Positions 33,496-42,518 are shown, numbered from the stretch's first letter. The stretch: 44,608 nucleotides of DNA from Bacteroidales bacterium (GCA_031260565.1 JAISLH010000095.1:1-44608); one strand, 5' to 3'. Translations and numbers: made by a program. The notes: generated by a model not told the origin, from the letters alone.

Positions 33496-33529
33496 AAAAC
33501 GCCGCTTTGACAAATCAGAGCGGCGTTTT
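33496..33529. terminator. Bidirectional terminator made of an AAACGCC repeat pair
   Basis: AAAACGCCGCT and AGCGGCGTTTT form a perfect 11-bp stem around a 12-base loop between the convergent permease and ftsE genes. The arms are the same core word as the dispersed 21-bp arrays. Confidence 0.85.
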
Positions 33530-33548
33530 GCTAAAATGAAATAAGATT

Positions 33549-34220
33549 TTAACCTTCTACTTTGCCGTCTTCAATGGTTATAATGCGAGCCCGATATTTT
33601 TCTATCATAATGTAGTCGTGCGTGGCAACGAAAACAGTCGTTCCTTTCTTCTTACAAATCTCCATAAGAAGATTTACAATCTGCTCACTTGTGATTGGGT
33701 CTAAGTTTCCAGTGGGTTCATCGGCTAAAATAAGCTCCGGCTCATTTGAAATAGCCCTTGCAATGCCTACTCTTTGCCTTTCGCCCTCGCTTAGTTTGAA
33801 TATTTTTGCGTTTTCTTTACCCAGCAAGCCTACTTCTTCAATAACCCGCATCGTTCTCTCTCTTATAGCCTGTTTGTTGTTCCATCCGGTGGCACGAAGC
33901 ACGAAAGCAATGTTGTCAATCACCGTTCTGTCTTGCAGAAGCTGGAAATCCTGAAAGACGATGCCTAAATGACGCCGTAGCATTGCGATATTGCTTTTCT
34001 TTATCTTGGTGATGTTGAAGCCACAGACTTCTGCAACGCCTTCTTTCAAAGGAAGGTCGGCATAGATGGCTCGTAGCAGTGAGCTTTTTCCTGTTCCGGT
34101 CTTGCCAATCAGGTAAGCAAACTCGCCTTTTCTTATTTGAAGATTTATATTTGAGAGGATAGTGTTCTCGTAGGCAATAGTAGCATTCTCAAATCTGATA
34201 ACGTATTCCTGTTGCGACAT
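33549..34220 (-). CDS. ftsE: ABC transporter ATP-binding protein, FtsE type
   Basis: A 223-residue ATPase with Walker A (GKTGTGKSSL), Q-loop (GIVFQDFQLL), signature (LSEGERQRVGIARA) and Walker B (LILADEPTGNLD), closest in pattern to FtsE. FtsE with FtsX controls peptidoglycan hydrolysis at division. No ftsX is in the window. It lies 10 bases after the WecA-like gene and probably shares its promoter. Confidence 0.87.
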   Translation of the reverse strand: MSQQEYVIRFENATIAYENTILSNINLQIRKGEFAYLIGKTGTGKSSLLRAIYADLPLKEGVAEVCGFNITKIKKSNIAMLRRHLGIVFQDFQLLQDRTVIDNIAFVLRATGWNNKQAIRERTMRVIEEVGLLGKENAKIFKLSEGERQRVGIARAISNEPELILADEPTGNLDPITSEQIVNLLMEICKKKGTTVFVATHDYIMIEKYRARIITIEDGKVEG

Positions 34221-34230
34221 AATGTAAAAT

Positions 34231-35343
34231 TTATTTTTTAGTTCGTTCTATGTGTTTATTGACAAAAAGTTTCAAAGCAAAGACATAAATCACCCATAAC
34301 AAAAAGATGACAAGTGCTAACCAAGTATCGTCGAGCCATAATGAGAGAGCGAGGATGAGGGTTGAGACAAAAATCTGAAATAAGAAGAGAACAATAGCAC
34401 ATTTTGCGTGAGAATAACCTTTAATTCTTAAAAGGAAATGGTGGATGTGGGTTTTGTCGGGATAGAGTGGGCTTTTACCCTTCCTGATTCTTGTGATAAA
34501 GACTCTTAATGTATCAGCCAGCGGAAGGAAAAAGAACCCTAACATAACGGCAAGCTTGCTTTGTATCGGGTAATCAAAGATTGCTCCTCCGTATTGACCG
34601 TTCAAGTTCATTGAAACAATGATTGCAATGCCTATCATAAAGCCTATGAAGAGGCTTCCAGTGTCTCCCATAAATATTGTGGCTTTTTGCCAGTTGTAAA
34701 ACAAGAATCCAACAATCGCTCCAAGCATTGCACCTATTATCATCAGCCAAAAGTATGGATTGATTAAGCCTTCTGTTTCTCCATACGCTCCATCTTCAAT
34801 CATTTTCCACAAGAAAAGACACAGGAAACCAAAAGTCGCTACAGCCAATAAGCCAGCCTGTCCGTCTATGCCGTCAATCAGATTGTATGAATTAGAGACT
34901 ACGATGAAGAAAAAGACAGTTAAGACGTAGCTTATCCATATCGGCAGCTCGTATATACCAAGAAAACCATAGAAACTCTCCAATCGTATGCCCAAAACGC
35001 ACAATACAATCCCTATAGCTATTTCAAAGAGCAGCTTTGTCAAAGGTGTCAGGTTGTTCATATCATCCCGTATCCCAACAATGGTAATTATGATAATCAA
35101 AACCAACAATGAAACCATTTTCCACGCATCTACAAAGTAGTGAATGTAGAAAAAGGAAAAGCAACATGAAGCAAGAAAACCTACAAAGATTACTATACCG
35201 CCCATATGTGCCGTATAGCCTTCGTGGATTTTGCGTCCGCCCGATTGATCCAATATTTTATACTTTTCCATAAGTCTTATGAATATCGGCATCAGTAGAG
35301 CGACAATGCTTAATGAGAGTAAAAAGACAAAAATCCAATGCAT
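34231..35343 (-). CDS. Undecaprenyl-phosphate N-acetylhexosamine-phosphate transferase (WecA/MraY family)
   Basis: A 370-residue membrane enzyme that starts lipid-linked glycan synthesis by moving a sugar phosphate to undecaprenyl phosphate. It shows family motifs: GGRKIHEGYTAHMGG, the acidic GIRDDMNNLTP, NSYNLIDGIDGQAG, and FMGDTGSLFIGF, then DKTHIHHFLL near the C-terminus. The HIHH motif points to the WecA/TagO branch rather than MraY. ATG 35343 is used; the TTG two codons upstream is less likely. A TACATTTG element lies 33 bases upstream. Confidence 0.9.
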   Translation of the reverse strand: MHWIFVFLLSLSIVALLMPIFIRLMEKYKILDQSGGRKIHEGYTAHMGGIVIFVGFLASCCFSFFYIHYFVDAWKMVSLLVLIIIITIVGIRDDMNNLTPLTKLLFEIAIGIVLCVLGIRLESFYGFLGIYELPIWISYVLTVFFFIVVSNSYNLIDGIDGQAGLLAVATFGFLCLFLWKMIEDGAYGETEGLINPYFWLMIIGAMLGAIVGFLFYNWQKATIFMGDTGSLFIGFMIGIAIIVSMNLNGQYGGAIFDYPIQSKLAVMLGFFFLPLADTLRVFITRIRKGKSPLYPDKTHIHHFLLRIKGYSHAKCAIVLFLFQIFVSTLILALSLWLDDTWLALVIFLLWVIYVFALKLFVNKHIERTKK

Positions 35344-35375
35344 AATCAATCCTTTTTTGGTTAAAATTGAGAGTG

Positions 35376-35383
35376 CAAATGTA
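35376..35383 (-). promoter_or_regulatory. -7 element of the WecA-like/ftsE pair
   Basis: TACATTTG followed by C on the minus strand. Confidence 0.62.
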
Positions 35384-35400
35384 ATAAAAAAATATTTGAT

Positions 35401-35408
35401 TATCTTTG
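35401..35408 (+). promoter_or_regulatory. -7 element of the META lipoprotein/trmB pair
   Basis: TATCTTTG followed by C, 22 bases before ATG 35431. It is arranged back to back with the minus-strand element at 35376. Confidence 0.65.
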
Positions 35409-35430
35409 CAGCCTCAAATAATGTACAAAA

Positions 35431-35883
35431 ATGTTAAAAAGAAGTTTAATTTTAATTATCGCAAGCACTATGATTTTCAGTCTTGCTTGCTCAAAAAAGG
35501 TTGTTAGCTCAGACGAAGCTAAATCAGAAAATCAATCAAACAAAAGCCTTTATCAGACTACTTGGGTCTTGCTTAAAGTTAATGCCAAGCAGATTAAACA
35601 GGCTGAGGGAAAGAAACCGGTTACTCTATTTATAGATCAGGAGTCCAAAAACGTCAATGGCTACGCTGGTTGTAATCGTTACTTCGGTAAGTTGGAACAA
35701 AAGAAAGACGCTATTAGCTTTTCGCAAATGGGAGCGACTAAAATGATGTGCCCTCCTGCTGATATGAGTATTGAAGACTCTTATTTGCAGGCGTTAAACA
35801 AGGTTGATAACTACGTCATCAGTGATACCGAGTTGCAATTACGCAAAGGCGAGACCATATTGCTTACTTTCATTGCCGAGTAA
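35431..35883 (+). CDS. META domain lipoprotein
   Basis: A 150-residue lipoprotein (signal MLKRSLILIIASTMIFSLAC). The META/HslJ domain covers about 40-150: YQTTWVLLKVNAKQI, VNGYAGCNRYFGKLE and MGATKMMCPP, which are standard family segments. META proteins are linked to heat-shock survival or novobiocin resistance in some bacteria; the function here is unknown. The trmB gene begins 24 bases after its stop. Confidence 0.9.
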   Translation: MLKRSLILIIASTMIFSLACSKKVVSSDEAKSENQSNKSLYQTTWVLLKVNAKQIKQAEGKKPVTLFIDQESKNVNGYAGCNRYFGKLEQKKDAISFSQMGATKMMCPPADMSIEDSYLQALNKVDNYVISDTELQLRKGETILLTFIAE

Positions 35884-35907
35884 AGCCATACCGCAACTGC
35901 GATACCA

Positions 35908-36570
35908 ATGAGTAAAAACAAATTAGAGCGTTTCGCTGAGAACGATACCTTTTCCAATCTTTTCCAACCTCAATACAGGGAACTTTTGCAGGAGAATTTT
36001 GCAATGAAAGGGTGTTGGAGAGAAGCCTTTTTTCATAACAACAACCCCATCGTGTTAGAGCTTGGCTGCGGAAAGGGAGAATACACCATAGGACTTGGCA
36101 AAAAATATCCACAAAAAAACTTCATCGGGTTGGATATAAAGGGGGCGAGAATGTGGCGAGGTTTGAAGACCGCCAATGAAGACAAAATGACCAATATTGC
36201 TTTTCTTCGGTCTCGCATTCAGCTGATAGACTATTTCTTTGCCCCAAATGAAGTTGATGAAATATGGATTACCTTCCCCGACCCACAGCTTAAAAAGCCT
36301 AATAAACGACTTACCTCCCCCCGTTTCCTTGCCCTGTATGACAAAATCCTCAAACCAAACGCCATAATTCATCTAAAAACTGACAGCTACGAGCTTTACG
36401 ACTACACATTGAACGAAGTATTGCTGCCAATGAGTAAAAGAGTAATATTCAACACTGATAATCTTTATGCCGACCAAACAAACATTGAAGTAAAAGAAAT
36501 AAAAACTTTCTACGAATCAATGTATCTGGCGGCAGGAAAGCCTATTACCTACATCAAATTTGGGTTATAG
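35908..36570 (+). CDS. trmB: tRNA (guanine-N7-)-methyltransferase
   Basis: TrmB methylates G46 of tRNA at N7 using S-adenosylmethionine. The 220-residue protein has the cofactor motif VLELGCGKGEYTIGL, the NFIGLDIKGARMWRGL segment, WITFPDPQLKKPNKR with the catalytic region, and LKTDSYELYDY. Its length is normal. It follows the META lipoprotein gene in a short operon. Confidence 0.95.
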   Translation: MSKNKLERFAENDTFSNLFQPQYRELLQENFAMKGCWREAFFHNNNPIVLELGCGKGEYTIGLGKKYPQKNFIGLDIKGARMWRGLKTANEDKMTNIAFLRSRIQLIDYFFAPNEVDEIWITFPDPQLKKPNKRLTSPRFLALYDKILKPNAIIHLKTDSYELYDYTLNEVLLPMSKRVIFNTDNLYADQTNIEVKEIKTFYESMYLAAGKPITYIKFGL

Positions 36571-36642
36571 TAACTCAAAACAATACTCTGACCTTTTCAG
36601 ACGCCACTTTGCTATCAGAAATTTGCATATAGATGCAACAGG

Positions 36643-37530
36643 CTACAGGTCTTGATGAATGATATTGGAAATGTATTCTATGATTTGAACAGAACGGGTA
36701 CTCTGACAGTCCATAAGGCTGCTCTCAACGGCAAAGACCTTATTGTTGATAACGGCGGAAAGATTAGTATAAGGTTTGGTGTGAATGAAGTTATCATAGT
36801 CTTCATTGCGAATAAATATAAAGTCGGGGTCTTGCGACAACAATTCCTCACGACTAAAAGACCAGTTGGCAGAAGACTTAGCTATGTTGTCCCCACCTGC
36901 GAGTGTTAGAATATTATCAATATATGTGTTCGCCCCAGCAGAGAAGTCGCCTCCAGAACCAAAACCTATCACATAATAAACCTTGATCTTAGTCTTGTAA
37001 GCCTCATTTTTATCCTTGGTAACTTTAATACGCTGCTTCATTTGTTTGATTTTTTGCTCAGCAAGGGCGTTTTTGCCAACTATTTTACCAATTATTGCTA
37101 TCGTCTGATAGACTCCTTCAACCGTAGTCCTCTCAGGTAGCGACACAATGGCAATGGAAGCTCGTTCTATTTGCTCTAACTTTGACTTTGAAAGCATTGA
37201 CGAGGCTATAACAATGTCGGGTTGAAGCGAAATAATCTTTTCCACATTGGCATTGGTAATCCCTCCTATGGAAGTGATATTGCGAACCTGCGGAGGATAG
37301 TTGCAATAGTCTGTTCTGCCGATAAGTTTGTCGCCACTTTGCAAATCAAAAATCAGCTCGCTAATTCCGGGAGACAGAGACACTATAGACTTTATATCTT
37401 CTTTGATTAACACCTTGCGGTTGTAGTAATCGGTGATTTCAATCTTGTTTTCGTTGTTGGTAACAGGTGTTTCCTTCTTGCAAGATATACAAACGACAAA
37501 CGGAAACAAAAGACAGATAAGATATTTCAT
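36643..37530 (-). CDS. Metal-chelate/cobalamin ABC transporter substrate-binding lipoprotein
   Basis: A 295-residue periplasmic lipoprotein (MKYLICLLFPFVVCISC) of the BtuF/FecB fold. It shows ITDYYNRKVLIKEDIKSIVS, the LIGRTDYCNYPP segment and VEKIISLQPDIVIAS, typical for binding cobalamin, heme or a siderophore. It is the last gene of the operon, 2 bases after the ATPase gene. No TonB receptor or cobalamin riboswitch is visible nearby, so the ligand is open. Confidence 0.88.
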   Translation of the reverse strand: MKYLICLLFPFVVCISCKKETPVTNNENKIEITDYYNRKVLIKEDIKSIVSLSPGISELIFDLQSGDKLIGRTDYCNYPPQVRNITSIGGITNANVEKIISLQPDIVIASSMLSKSKLEQIERASIAIVSLPERTTVEGVYQTIAIIGKIVGKNALAEQKIKQMKQRIKVTKDKNEAYKTKIKVYYVIGFGSGGDFSAGANTYIDNILTLAGGDNIAKSSANWSFSREELLSQDPDFIFIRNEDYDNFIHTKPYTNLSAVINNKVFAVESSLMDCQSTRSVQIIEYISNIIHQDL

Positions 37531-37532
37531 AA

Positions 37533-38300
37533 TTAAGAGAATAAAATATAAGGTTTGGTGTCATTGTCCTTAACGACTGTTGCCTTGATTGAAAAGATAC
37601 GGCTGATGTTTTCAGAAGTCAGAATATCCTTAGTTTGTGCGTTGGCAATGAGGTCGCCATTGTGCAAGACAAGAAGGCGATTGGTGTAAGTGAGGGCAAG
37701 ATTCATATCGTGGATAACAATGATTATGGTCTTGTTAGCTTGCCTGTTGAGAGTAGAAAGGAGGTTCATTATCTCAAACTGATGTTTTATGTCAAGATTA
37801 GACACAGGCTCATCAAGCAAAATAGCAGGCGTGTCTTGGGCTAAGGCTCTTGCTATGATAACTCGCTGCAACTCTCCTCCCGAAAGAACTTTTACCGATG
37901 TGTCTCGCAAATGCCAAGTAGAGGTTTGCTCCATTGCCCGTTGCACACTTTGCAAATCCTGCTCACTATCCGACCTTAGACGCTTCTGATAAGGCGAACG
38001 ACCCATCATTACTATCTGATGAGCAGAGAAATCAAAGAGAAAATCTGTATGCTGCGGCACAACGGCTATGTGTTTTGCTAACTGGCGAGCCGAATATGTG
38101 TTAATGTCTTTATGATTTAAGAATATCGTGCCGTCATTTACTTCAAGAGTCTTGGACAGGCAACGAAGCAACGTAGTTTTGCCCGAACCATTGTTGCCAA
38201 TCACTCCATAAAAGCCCCCTTCCTCTATTTCAAAACTCAGATTGGATAGCAGAACTTTCTGCTTGTTAGCTCTGTATGTCAAATTCTTTACTTCTATCAT
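37533..38300 (-). CDS. FecE/BtuD-type ABC transporter ATP-binding protein
   Basis: A 255-residue ATPase with Walker A (GNNGSGKTTLLRC), Q-loop (VVPQHTDFLF), signature (LSGGELQRVIIARAL), Walker B (AILLDEPVSNLD) and the His switch (IVIHDMNLAL). It pairs with the FecCD permease encoded just upstream, which it overlaps by 4 bases (ATGA). The importer takes up an iron chelate, heme or cobalamin. Confidence 0.92.
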   Translation of the reverse strand: MIEVKNLTYRANKQKVLLSNLSFEIEEGGFYGVIGNNGSGKTTLLRCLSKTLEVNDGTIFLNHKDINTYSARQLAKHIAVVPQHTDFLFDFSAHQIVMMGRSPYQKRLRSDSEQDLQSVQRAMEQTSTWHLRDTSVKVLSGGELQRVIIARALAQDTPAILLDEPVSNLDIKHQFEIMNLLSTLNRQANKTIIIVIHDMNLALTYTNRLLVLHNGDLIANAQTKDILTSENISRIFSIKATVVKDNDTKPYILFS

Positions 38301-39313
38301 CTGCTAAGCTTTTTCTTTGCGTTGAACAACAAATATATGAAAATGGGAGAGCCGATAAGAGAAGTGATACTGCCTATCGGTAGCTCGGAAGGAGGTATCG
38401 CCACACGGGCAACAATATCCGACACAAGCATAAAAAGCATTCCGCCGAGCAATGAGTAAGGTAAAATCCTGCGATTGTCAGCCCCGACACTCAAACGAAC
38501 AATATGAGGAACGACCAAGCCAACAAAGCCAATGACACCGGTAAAGGATACAATGACACCTATCATCAGGGTAGAGAAAAGAAGTATGATTTTTTTCGTT
38601 TTTTCAACGTTTATGCCAATGTTTCGTGCCGTCTGACTGCCAAGCAGCAAGGCATTCAAATCTCTTGCATACAGACTTATAACAACAACACCTATCAAAA
38701 CAAAGAAAGCCGTTATCGCCACATTTTCAAAATTTGCCGAAGCCAATGACCCCATTGTCCAAAAGATAATCCTGTCCATTTCCTGTTGATTAAGTATCAT
38801 CAGCAGGGAAATGAGGGCGGAGATGAGGAAGTTAATACTTATGCCCGCCAAAAGCAATGTTGTAGTATGCAAACGATTACCCATTGACGAGATACCAATA
38901 ATGAGCAACACCGTAGCAAGAGCCGTAATAAATGACAGCCCGCTTACGCCCCATAAAACGCCATCTAACCCAACAATAATTGCTAACGCCGCACCCAAAG
39001 AAGCCCCTGACGACACGCCAAGCACGTACGGGTCGCTCAAAGGATTACGGAAAATAGCCTGAAAAGCAACGCCGCAAACCGATAAGCCTGCCCCCGACAC
39101 CATAGCCATCAACACTCTTGGCAGACGAATATTCAACACTATATAATAAGCACTCTGGCTAATCTCAGGGTGTTTTGAGCCGGTGAAAACAGAGAGTAAG
39201 ATTTGCCAAGCCTCATTCAAGCCAATGTTTGCAGTGCCTACAACGCAGCCTACAAACATCAGAATGACAACAGCAATGATTAGTAAAACGATTATCAGAT
39301 TTCTGTTTTTCAC
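38297..39313 (-). CDS. FecCD/BtuC-family ABC permease
   Basis: A 338-residue inner-membrane permease with about ten helices. It has RLPRVLMAMVSGAGLSVCGV, the NPLSDPYVLGVSSGASLGAA block and the cytoplasmic GVIGFVGLVVPHIVRLSVGA coupling region, all typical of FecCD. The start is GTG 39313 (MKNRNLII), 26 bases after the -7 element TACCTTTG at 39346-39339. Confidence 0.92.
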   Translation of the reverse strand: MKNRNLIIVLLIIAVVILMFVGCVVGTANIGLNEAWQILLSVFTGSKHPEISQSAYYIVLNIRLPRVLMAMVSGAGLSVCGVAFQAIFRNPLSDPYVLGVSSGASLGAALAIIVGLDGVLWGVSGLSFITALATVLLIIGISSMGNRLHTTTLLLAGISINFLISALISLLMILNQQEMDRIIFWTMGSLASANFENVAITAFFVLIGVVVISLYARDLNALLLGSQTARNIGINVEKTKKIILLFSTLMIGVIVSFTGVIGFVGLVVPHIVRLSVGADNRRILPYSLLGGMLFMLVSDIVARVAIPPSELPIGSITSLIGSPIFIYLLFNAKKKLSR

Positions 39314-39338
39314 TCCCCTACTCCAATTTACACGGCTG

Positions 39339-39346
39339 CAAAGGTA
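39339..39346 (-). promoter_or_regulatory. -7 element of the ABC importer operon
   Basis: TACCTTTG followed by C on the minus strand, 26 bases before GTG 39313. Confidence 0.62.
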
Positions 39347-39437
39347 ATATTATTTTCCCAAACTCCAAAGACATACAACATTATTCCGCAACATCAAACC
39401 TGCAATTCAAAACAGCCTGTCAGTGCTTCATTTCACC

Positions 39438-39657
39438 CAAACGCCGTTTTAACTTATCCAAACGCTGTTTTATTTCTATGAAGTGGCGTTTAAAATTCGG
39501 TAGGTATATAGCAAACGAAAATTTGGTATATACCAAACGAGCGATAGGTATATACCAAATGAACGTTTGGTATATACCTACCGAATTTAAAGTGGCGTTT
39601 GGGTGAAATAAAACAGCGTTAGGATAAGTTATAATGGCGTTTGGATAACTTATTGCT
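39438..39657. repeat. 21/22-bp-period array, mixed AAACGCC and GGTATATACC units
   Basis: About ten units. Outer units carry AAACGCCGTTTT, AAACGCTGTTTT, AAGTGGCGTTT, AAAACAGCGTTA and ATGGCGTTTGG. The centre holds four GGTATATA(C/G)C copies at 39503, 39525, 39547 and 39569, exactly 22 bp apart. AAATTCGGTAGGTATATA (39493-39510) is the perfect inverse of 39571-39588. Confidence 0.92.
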
Positions 39658-39666
39658 TAATTTTAG

Positions 39667-39674
39667 TACTTTTG
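39667..39674 (+). promoter_or_regulatory. -7 element of namZ
   Basis: TACTTTTG followed by C, ending only 4 bases before ATG 39679. The predicted transcription start nearly coincides with the initiation codon. Confidence 0.6.
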
Positions 39675-39678
39675 CTCT

Positions 39679-40962
39679 ATGAAAAGAAATGTTTTTATTG
39701 CTGTTTTGGCTGTGCTTTTGTTTGTTTCCAATGACGCAAAGGCACAATCTATTGTCTGTGGAGCAGAGAGAACGGAAGTATATCTGCCGTTTATTGAAGG
39801 AAAACGCATAGCCGTTGTAGCCAATCAAACATCGGTTATAGGAAATGTGCATTTGGTTGATAGTCTTCTGCGGCTTGGCGTTGATGTAAAGAAAATATTC
39901 GCTCCTGAACACGGCTTTCGTGGCAATGTAGAGGCTGGAGGCAAAGTCAATAGCAACAAAGATGACGCTACAGGCTTGAATGTGGTTTCGCTTTACGGCA
40001 AAAAAATAAAGCCAAGCGAAGAAGACTTGCAGGATATTGACATCGTTATCTTTGATATTCAAGATGTAGGCTGTCGGTTCTTCACATACATCTCCACACT
40101 GCACTACGTTATGGAAGCCGTTGCTCAAAACAACAAAGCCTTAATTGTCCTTGACCGCCCAAACCCTAATGGCTTTTACATAGCAGGCACTCTGCTTAGC
40201 GACACATCCCTTGTCAGCTTTGTAGGTCTTCACCCTGTGCCAATAGTTTATGGTATGACAATCGGGGAATATGCTAAGATGATTAACGCTGAGGGCTGGC
40301 TTGGCACATCTGCTAAGAGGGTAATGGGTGAAACGTCCGATATGCGTTGTGATTTAACGATTGTGCCGCTGCTAAACTACACTCACGACAGCAGTTATGT
40401 ACCTCCAATCCCGCCTTCACCAAACTTACGGACAGAAGCAGCTATTATCCTCTATCCTTCATTATGTTTGTTTGAGGGAACTCCTGTTTCTGTGGGCAGA
40501 GGTACAGATAAACCTTTTGAAATCATTGGTTTCCCAAATATGAAAGCAGATAACAAAACAATAGAATTCACACCTCGTGCGATAAAAGGCATATCAGACA
40601 ATCCGCCTTACAGAGATGAGAAATGTATTGGGGTTTTGATTGACGCTTTTGACTGGCATTATGATGCTTTTCGGTTTTATCCCATATTAAATCAAGGGCA
40701 TGAGTACTATAATATGGAGAATTTTAGGAACAGAGTAGTACCAAATATCATTGATGCTATGTATAGAATTCATCCTCAAACGGACAAATTCTTTACTCCA
40801 TTCTTTGACAAGCTTGCTGGCACAAAAGACTTACAGAAAGTAATAACAGGCGAGCTTAACTATGAGGATGTGAAAAGTAAATGGGCGAAAGAATTATACG
40901 ATTTCGGTCAGATGAGAAAGAAATATTTACTTTATGCAGACTTTTCTGCCAATGAGCAATAA
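39679..40962 (+). CDS. namZ: Exo-beta-N-acetylmuramidase NamZ (DUF1343)
   Basis: NamZ releases terminal N-acetylmuramic acid from peptidoglycan fragments; it was characterised in Bacillus and the family includes a Tannerella enzyme. The 427-residue precursor has a signal peptide (MKRNVFIAVLAVLLFVSNDA) and DUF1343 segments: RIAVVANQTSVIG, FAPEHGFRGNVEAGGKV, IVIFDIQDVGCRFFTYISTL, VLDRPNPNGFYIAG, and FEGTPVSVGRGTDKPFEIIG. It is monocistronic. The promoter lies so close that the transcript may be leaderless. Confidence 0.92.
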   Translation: MKRNVFIAVLAVLLFVSNDAKAQSIVCGAERTEVYLPFIEGKRIAVVANQTSVIGNVHLVDSLLRLGVDVKKIFAPEHGFRGNVEAGGKVNSNKDDATGLNVVSLYGKKIKPSEEDLQDIDIVIFDIQDVGCRFFTYISTLHYVMEAVAQNNKALIVLDRPNPNGFYIAGTLLSDTSLVSFVGLHPVPIVYGMTIGEYAKMINAEGWLGTSAKRVMGETSDMRCDLTIVPLLNYTHDSSYVPPIPPSPNLRTEAAIILYPSLCLFEGTPVSVGRGTDKPFEIIGFPNMKADNKTIEFTPRAIKGISDNPPYRDEKCIGVLIDAFDWHYDAFRFYPILNQGHEYYNMENFRNRVVPNIIDAMYRIHPQTDKFFTPFFDKLAGTKDLQKVITGELNYEDVKSKWAKELYDFGQMRKKYLLYADFSANEQ

Positions 40963-41014
40963 TATATCAGGCTTTTTTGTTTAGTTTGTGTTATGTGGAA
41001 AAGGTGTAATGGGT

Positions 41015-41776
41015 TTAAGCCTCCTCAAATTCACATAGCATTAGCTCCTTGCCGTCAAACTGTGCATAGTAACTTTCGGTTATCCACTGCCCTACATTGA
41101 TATAGCGGCTGTTTTCGCCAACAGGCTTATCGGCAACAATATGTCTATGCCCCATAATAAAGAAATCTATCTCATTATGCTTTATATAATCTTTGCAAAA
41201 CAGATATATAGGCTCTTGGTCTCCCCTATCAATGTAGTCGTTCTTGCCATGCTGCTTGCGAGACGTTTTAGAAAGATTTTTTCCTATCATCGTAGCCAGA
41301 TATGGGTGCAAAAGTGAGTAGAGATACCGATTTAAGCGAGAGGTGAAGATATGTCTTAGTAGCATATACTTCTTATCCGTTTTGTCCAAGCCGTCTCCGT
41401 GTGCGAGATAAAAAACTTTCCCTTCAATGGTTTTAACAATCGGTTCTTTGTGAGCAATGAAGCCCAGCTCCTTTTCAAAATAGTCTTTCGTCCAAAGGTC
41501 ATGGTTGCCGTTGAAAAAGTGAATCTCTATGCCCTTGTCTGCCATCAGCGTCAGGTAACCAAGCAAGCGGACGTAGCCCTTAGGCACAACGTATCTGTAT
41601 TCAAACCAATAATCAAATATATCACCAAGTAAATAAACCGCTTTAGCCTCCTGCTCTATGGATTGCAACCAACGCAGTACCTTTTTCTCACGCTCTATTG
41701 ACATTTCTTTCGTTGGCGTCCCCAGATGTATGTCTGCAATGAAGAAATATTTATTTCGCTCCTGTGTTGTCTCCAT
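41015..41776 (-). CDS. lpxH: UDP-2,3-diacylglucosamine diphosphatase
   Basis: LpxH removes UMP from UDP-2,3-diacylglucosamine to give lipid X, the substrate of LpxB. The 253-residue metallophosphoesterase has FFIADIHLGTP, YLLGDIFDYWFEY, FFNGNHDLWT, YLAHGDGLD and FIMGHRHI, the five metal motifs. ATG 41776 lies 26 bases inside the preceding gene; the TTG two codons upstream is less likely. No internal Met before the first metal motif avoids the overlap. Confidence 0.94.
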   Translation of the reverse strand: METTQERNKYFFIADIHLGTPTKEMSIEREKKVLRWLQSIEQEAKAVYLLGDIFDYWFEYRYVVPKGYVRLLGYLTLMADKGIEIHFFNGNHDLWTKDYFEKELGFIAHKEPIVKTIEGKVFYLAHGDGLDKTDKKYMLLRHIFTSRLNRYLYSLLHPYLATMIGKNLSKTSRKQHGKNDYIDRGDQEPIYLFCKDYIKHNEIDFFIMGHRHIVADKPVGENSRYINVGQWITESYYAQFDGKELMLCEFEEA

Positions 41777-42509
41777 TTTCAATGTGTTTTAGTAAGTTTT
41801 GATTTTTGATAATGCTGTTTTGCAGAAATATTGTCTGAGGATTGTTCGGCATAGTCTTCTTTAAACCAGACAACACCTTATTATATACATCCAACTCATC
41901 CACATAAACGAGCCATTGTCCGTCAAAAGTGCGATATAACGCCACAACAGACGCCAAAGACCCTATATTCTTATCAATAAAATCAAGTGTGAATTGCCGT
42001 TCTTCCTCTTGTAATTTAGCGTATTGCTCTTTTACCTTCGCTAAAACTTCATTAAACGTATCCTGTCCCCTGTTTTGCTGCAATAAATCACTCATAAAGA
42101 GCAGCTTTTGCCTGACAATCATATTCTCATTGTTAAGAATCTTCAACTGCTCACTTGGCTTTGAGTTATCTATCTTGTAATCGGAAGAGAAGGAAGCCAC
42201 ATTTGCCGTCAGTTTAAGGTCATCTTTCGGCTCTGCAAAGAACATAACAAAGTCATTATCAGTCAAAGACAACTTGTAAATAGCCGAATAATCTATCGGA
42301 TACTGACTTGAAAAGTTACCTTTCTTGTCTGTGAAAATGGTATCAATCGTTTTGTAGCCATTAGTGTCCAATTTAGCGAGGACTAATGCCGTTTGGTTGC
42401 CTTGCTGTATTGTTCCGCTGATGCGAAATTGCTTGTCCTTCACCTGCTTATTGCAAGATACGATAAGCAAACAAGCTATTACCAAATAGAAAATGCGTTT
42501 TATCTTCAT
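41751..42509 (-). CDS. DUF4369 lipoprotein without thioredoxin domain
   Basis: A 252-residue lipoprotein (MKIKRIFYLVIACLLIVSC). Residues about 25-130 look like DUF4369 (FRISGTIQQGNQTALVLAKL ... FTDKKGNFSSQ), the N-terminal domain found in many Bacteroidetes TlpA-like thiol oxidoreductases. The usual C-terminal thioredoxin domain and CxxC motif are absent; the rest is helical. It sits between aroC (9-base gap) and lpxH (26-base overlap). Function unknown. Confidence 0.82.
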   Translation of the reverse strand: MKIKRIFYLVIACLLIVSCNKQVKDKQFRISGTIQQGNQTALVLAKLDTNGYKTIDTIFTDKKGNFSSQYPIDYSAIYKLSLTDNDFVMFFAEPKDDLKLTANVASFSSDYKIDNSKPSEQLKILNNENMIVRQKLLFMSDLLQQNRGQDTFNEVLAKVKEQYAKLQEEERQFTLDFIDKNIGSLASVVALYRTFDGQWLVYVDELDVYNKVLSGLKKTMPNNPQTIFLQNSIIKNQNLLKHIENGDNTGAK

Positions 42510-42518
42510 CTTATTTTT

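Larger units (their letters stand above)
39314..39678. other. 365-bp divergent intergenic region with a large repeat array
   Basis: It contains the ABC operon promoter (39339-39346), the 21/22-bp array (39438-39657) with four GGTATATACC sites, and the namZ promoter (39667-39674). I see no cobalamin riboswitch box here. Confidence 0.7.

Noticed and set aside
39314..39660. Cobalamin riboswitch upstream of the BtuC-like permease
   Set aside because: No B12-box-like sequence is visible. The region is filled by the repeat array, and the leader of the operon is only about 20 bases.
39619..40128. 169-codon minus-strand ORF
   Set aside because: It is antisense to namZ, which has a clear signal peptide and DUF1343 motifs.
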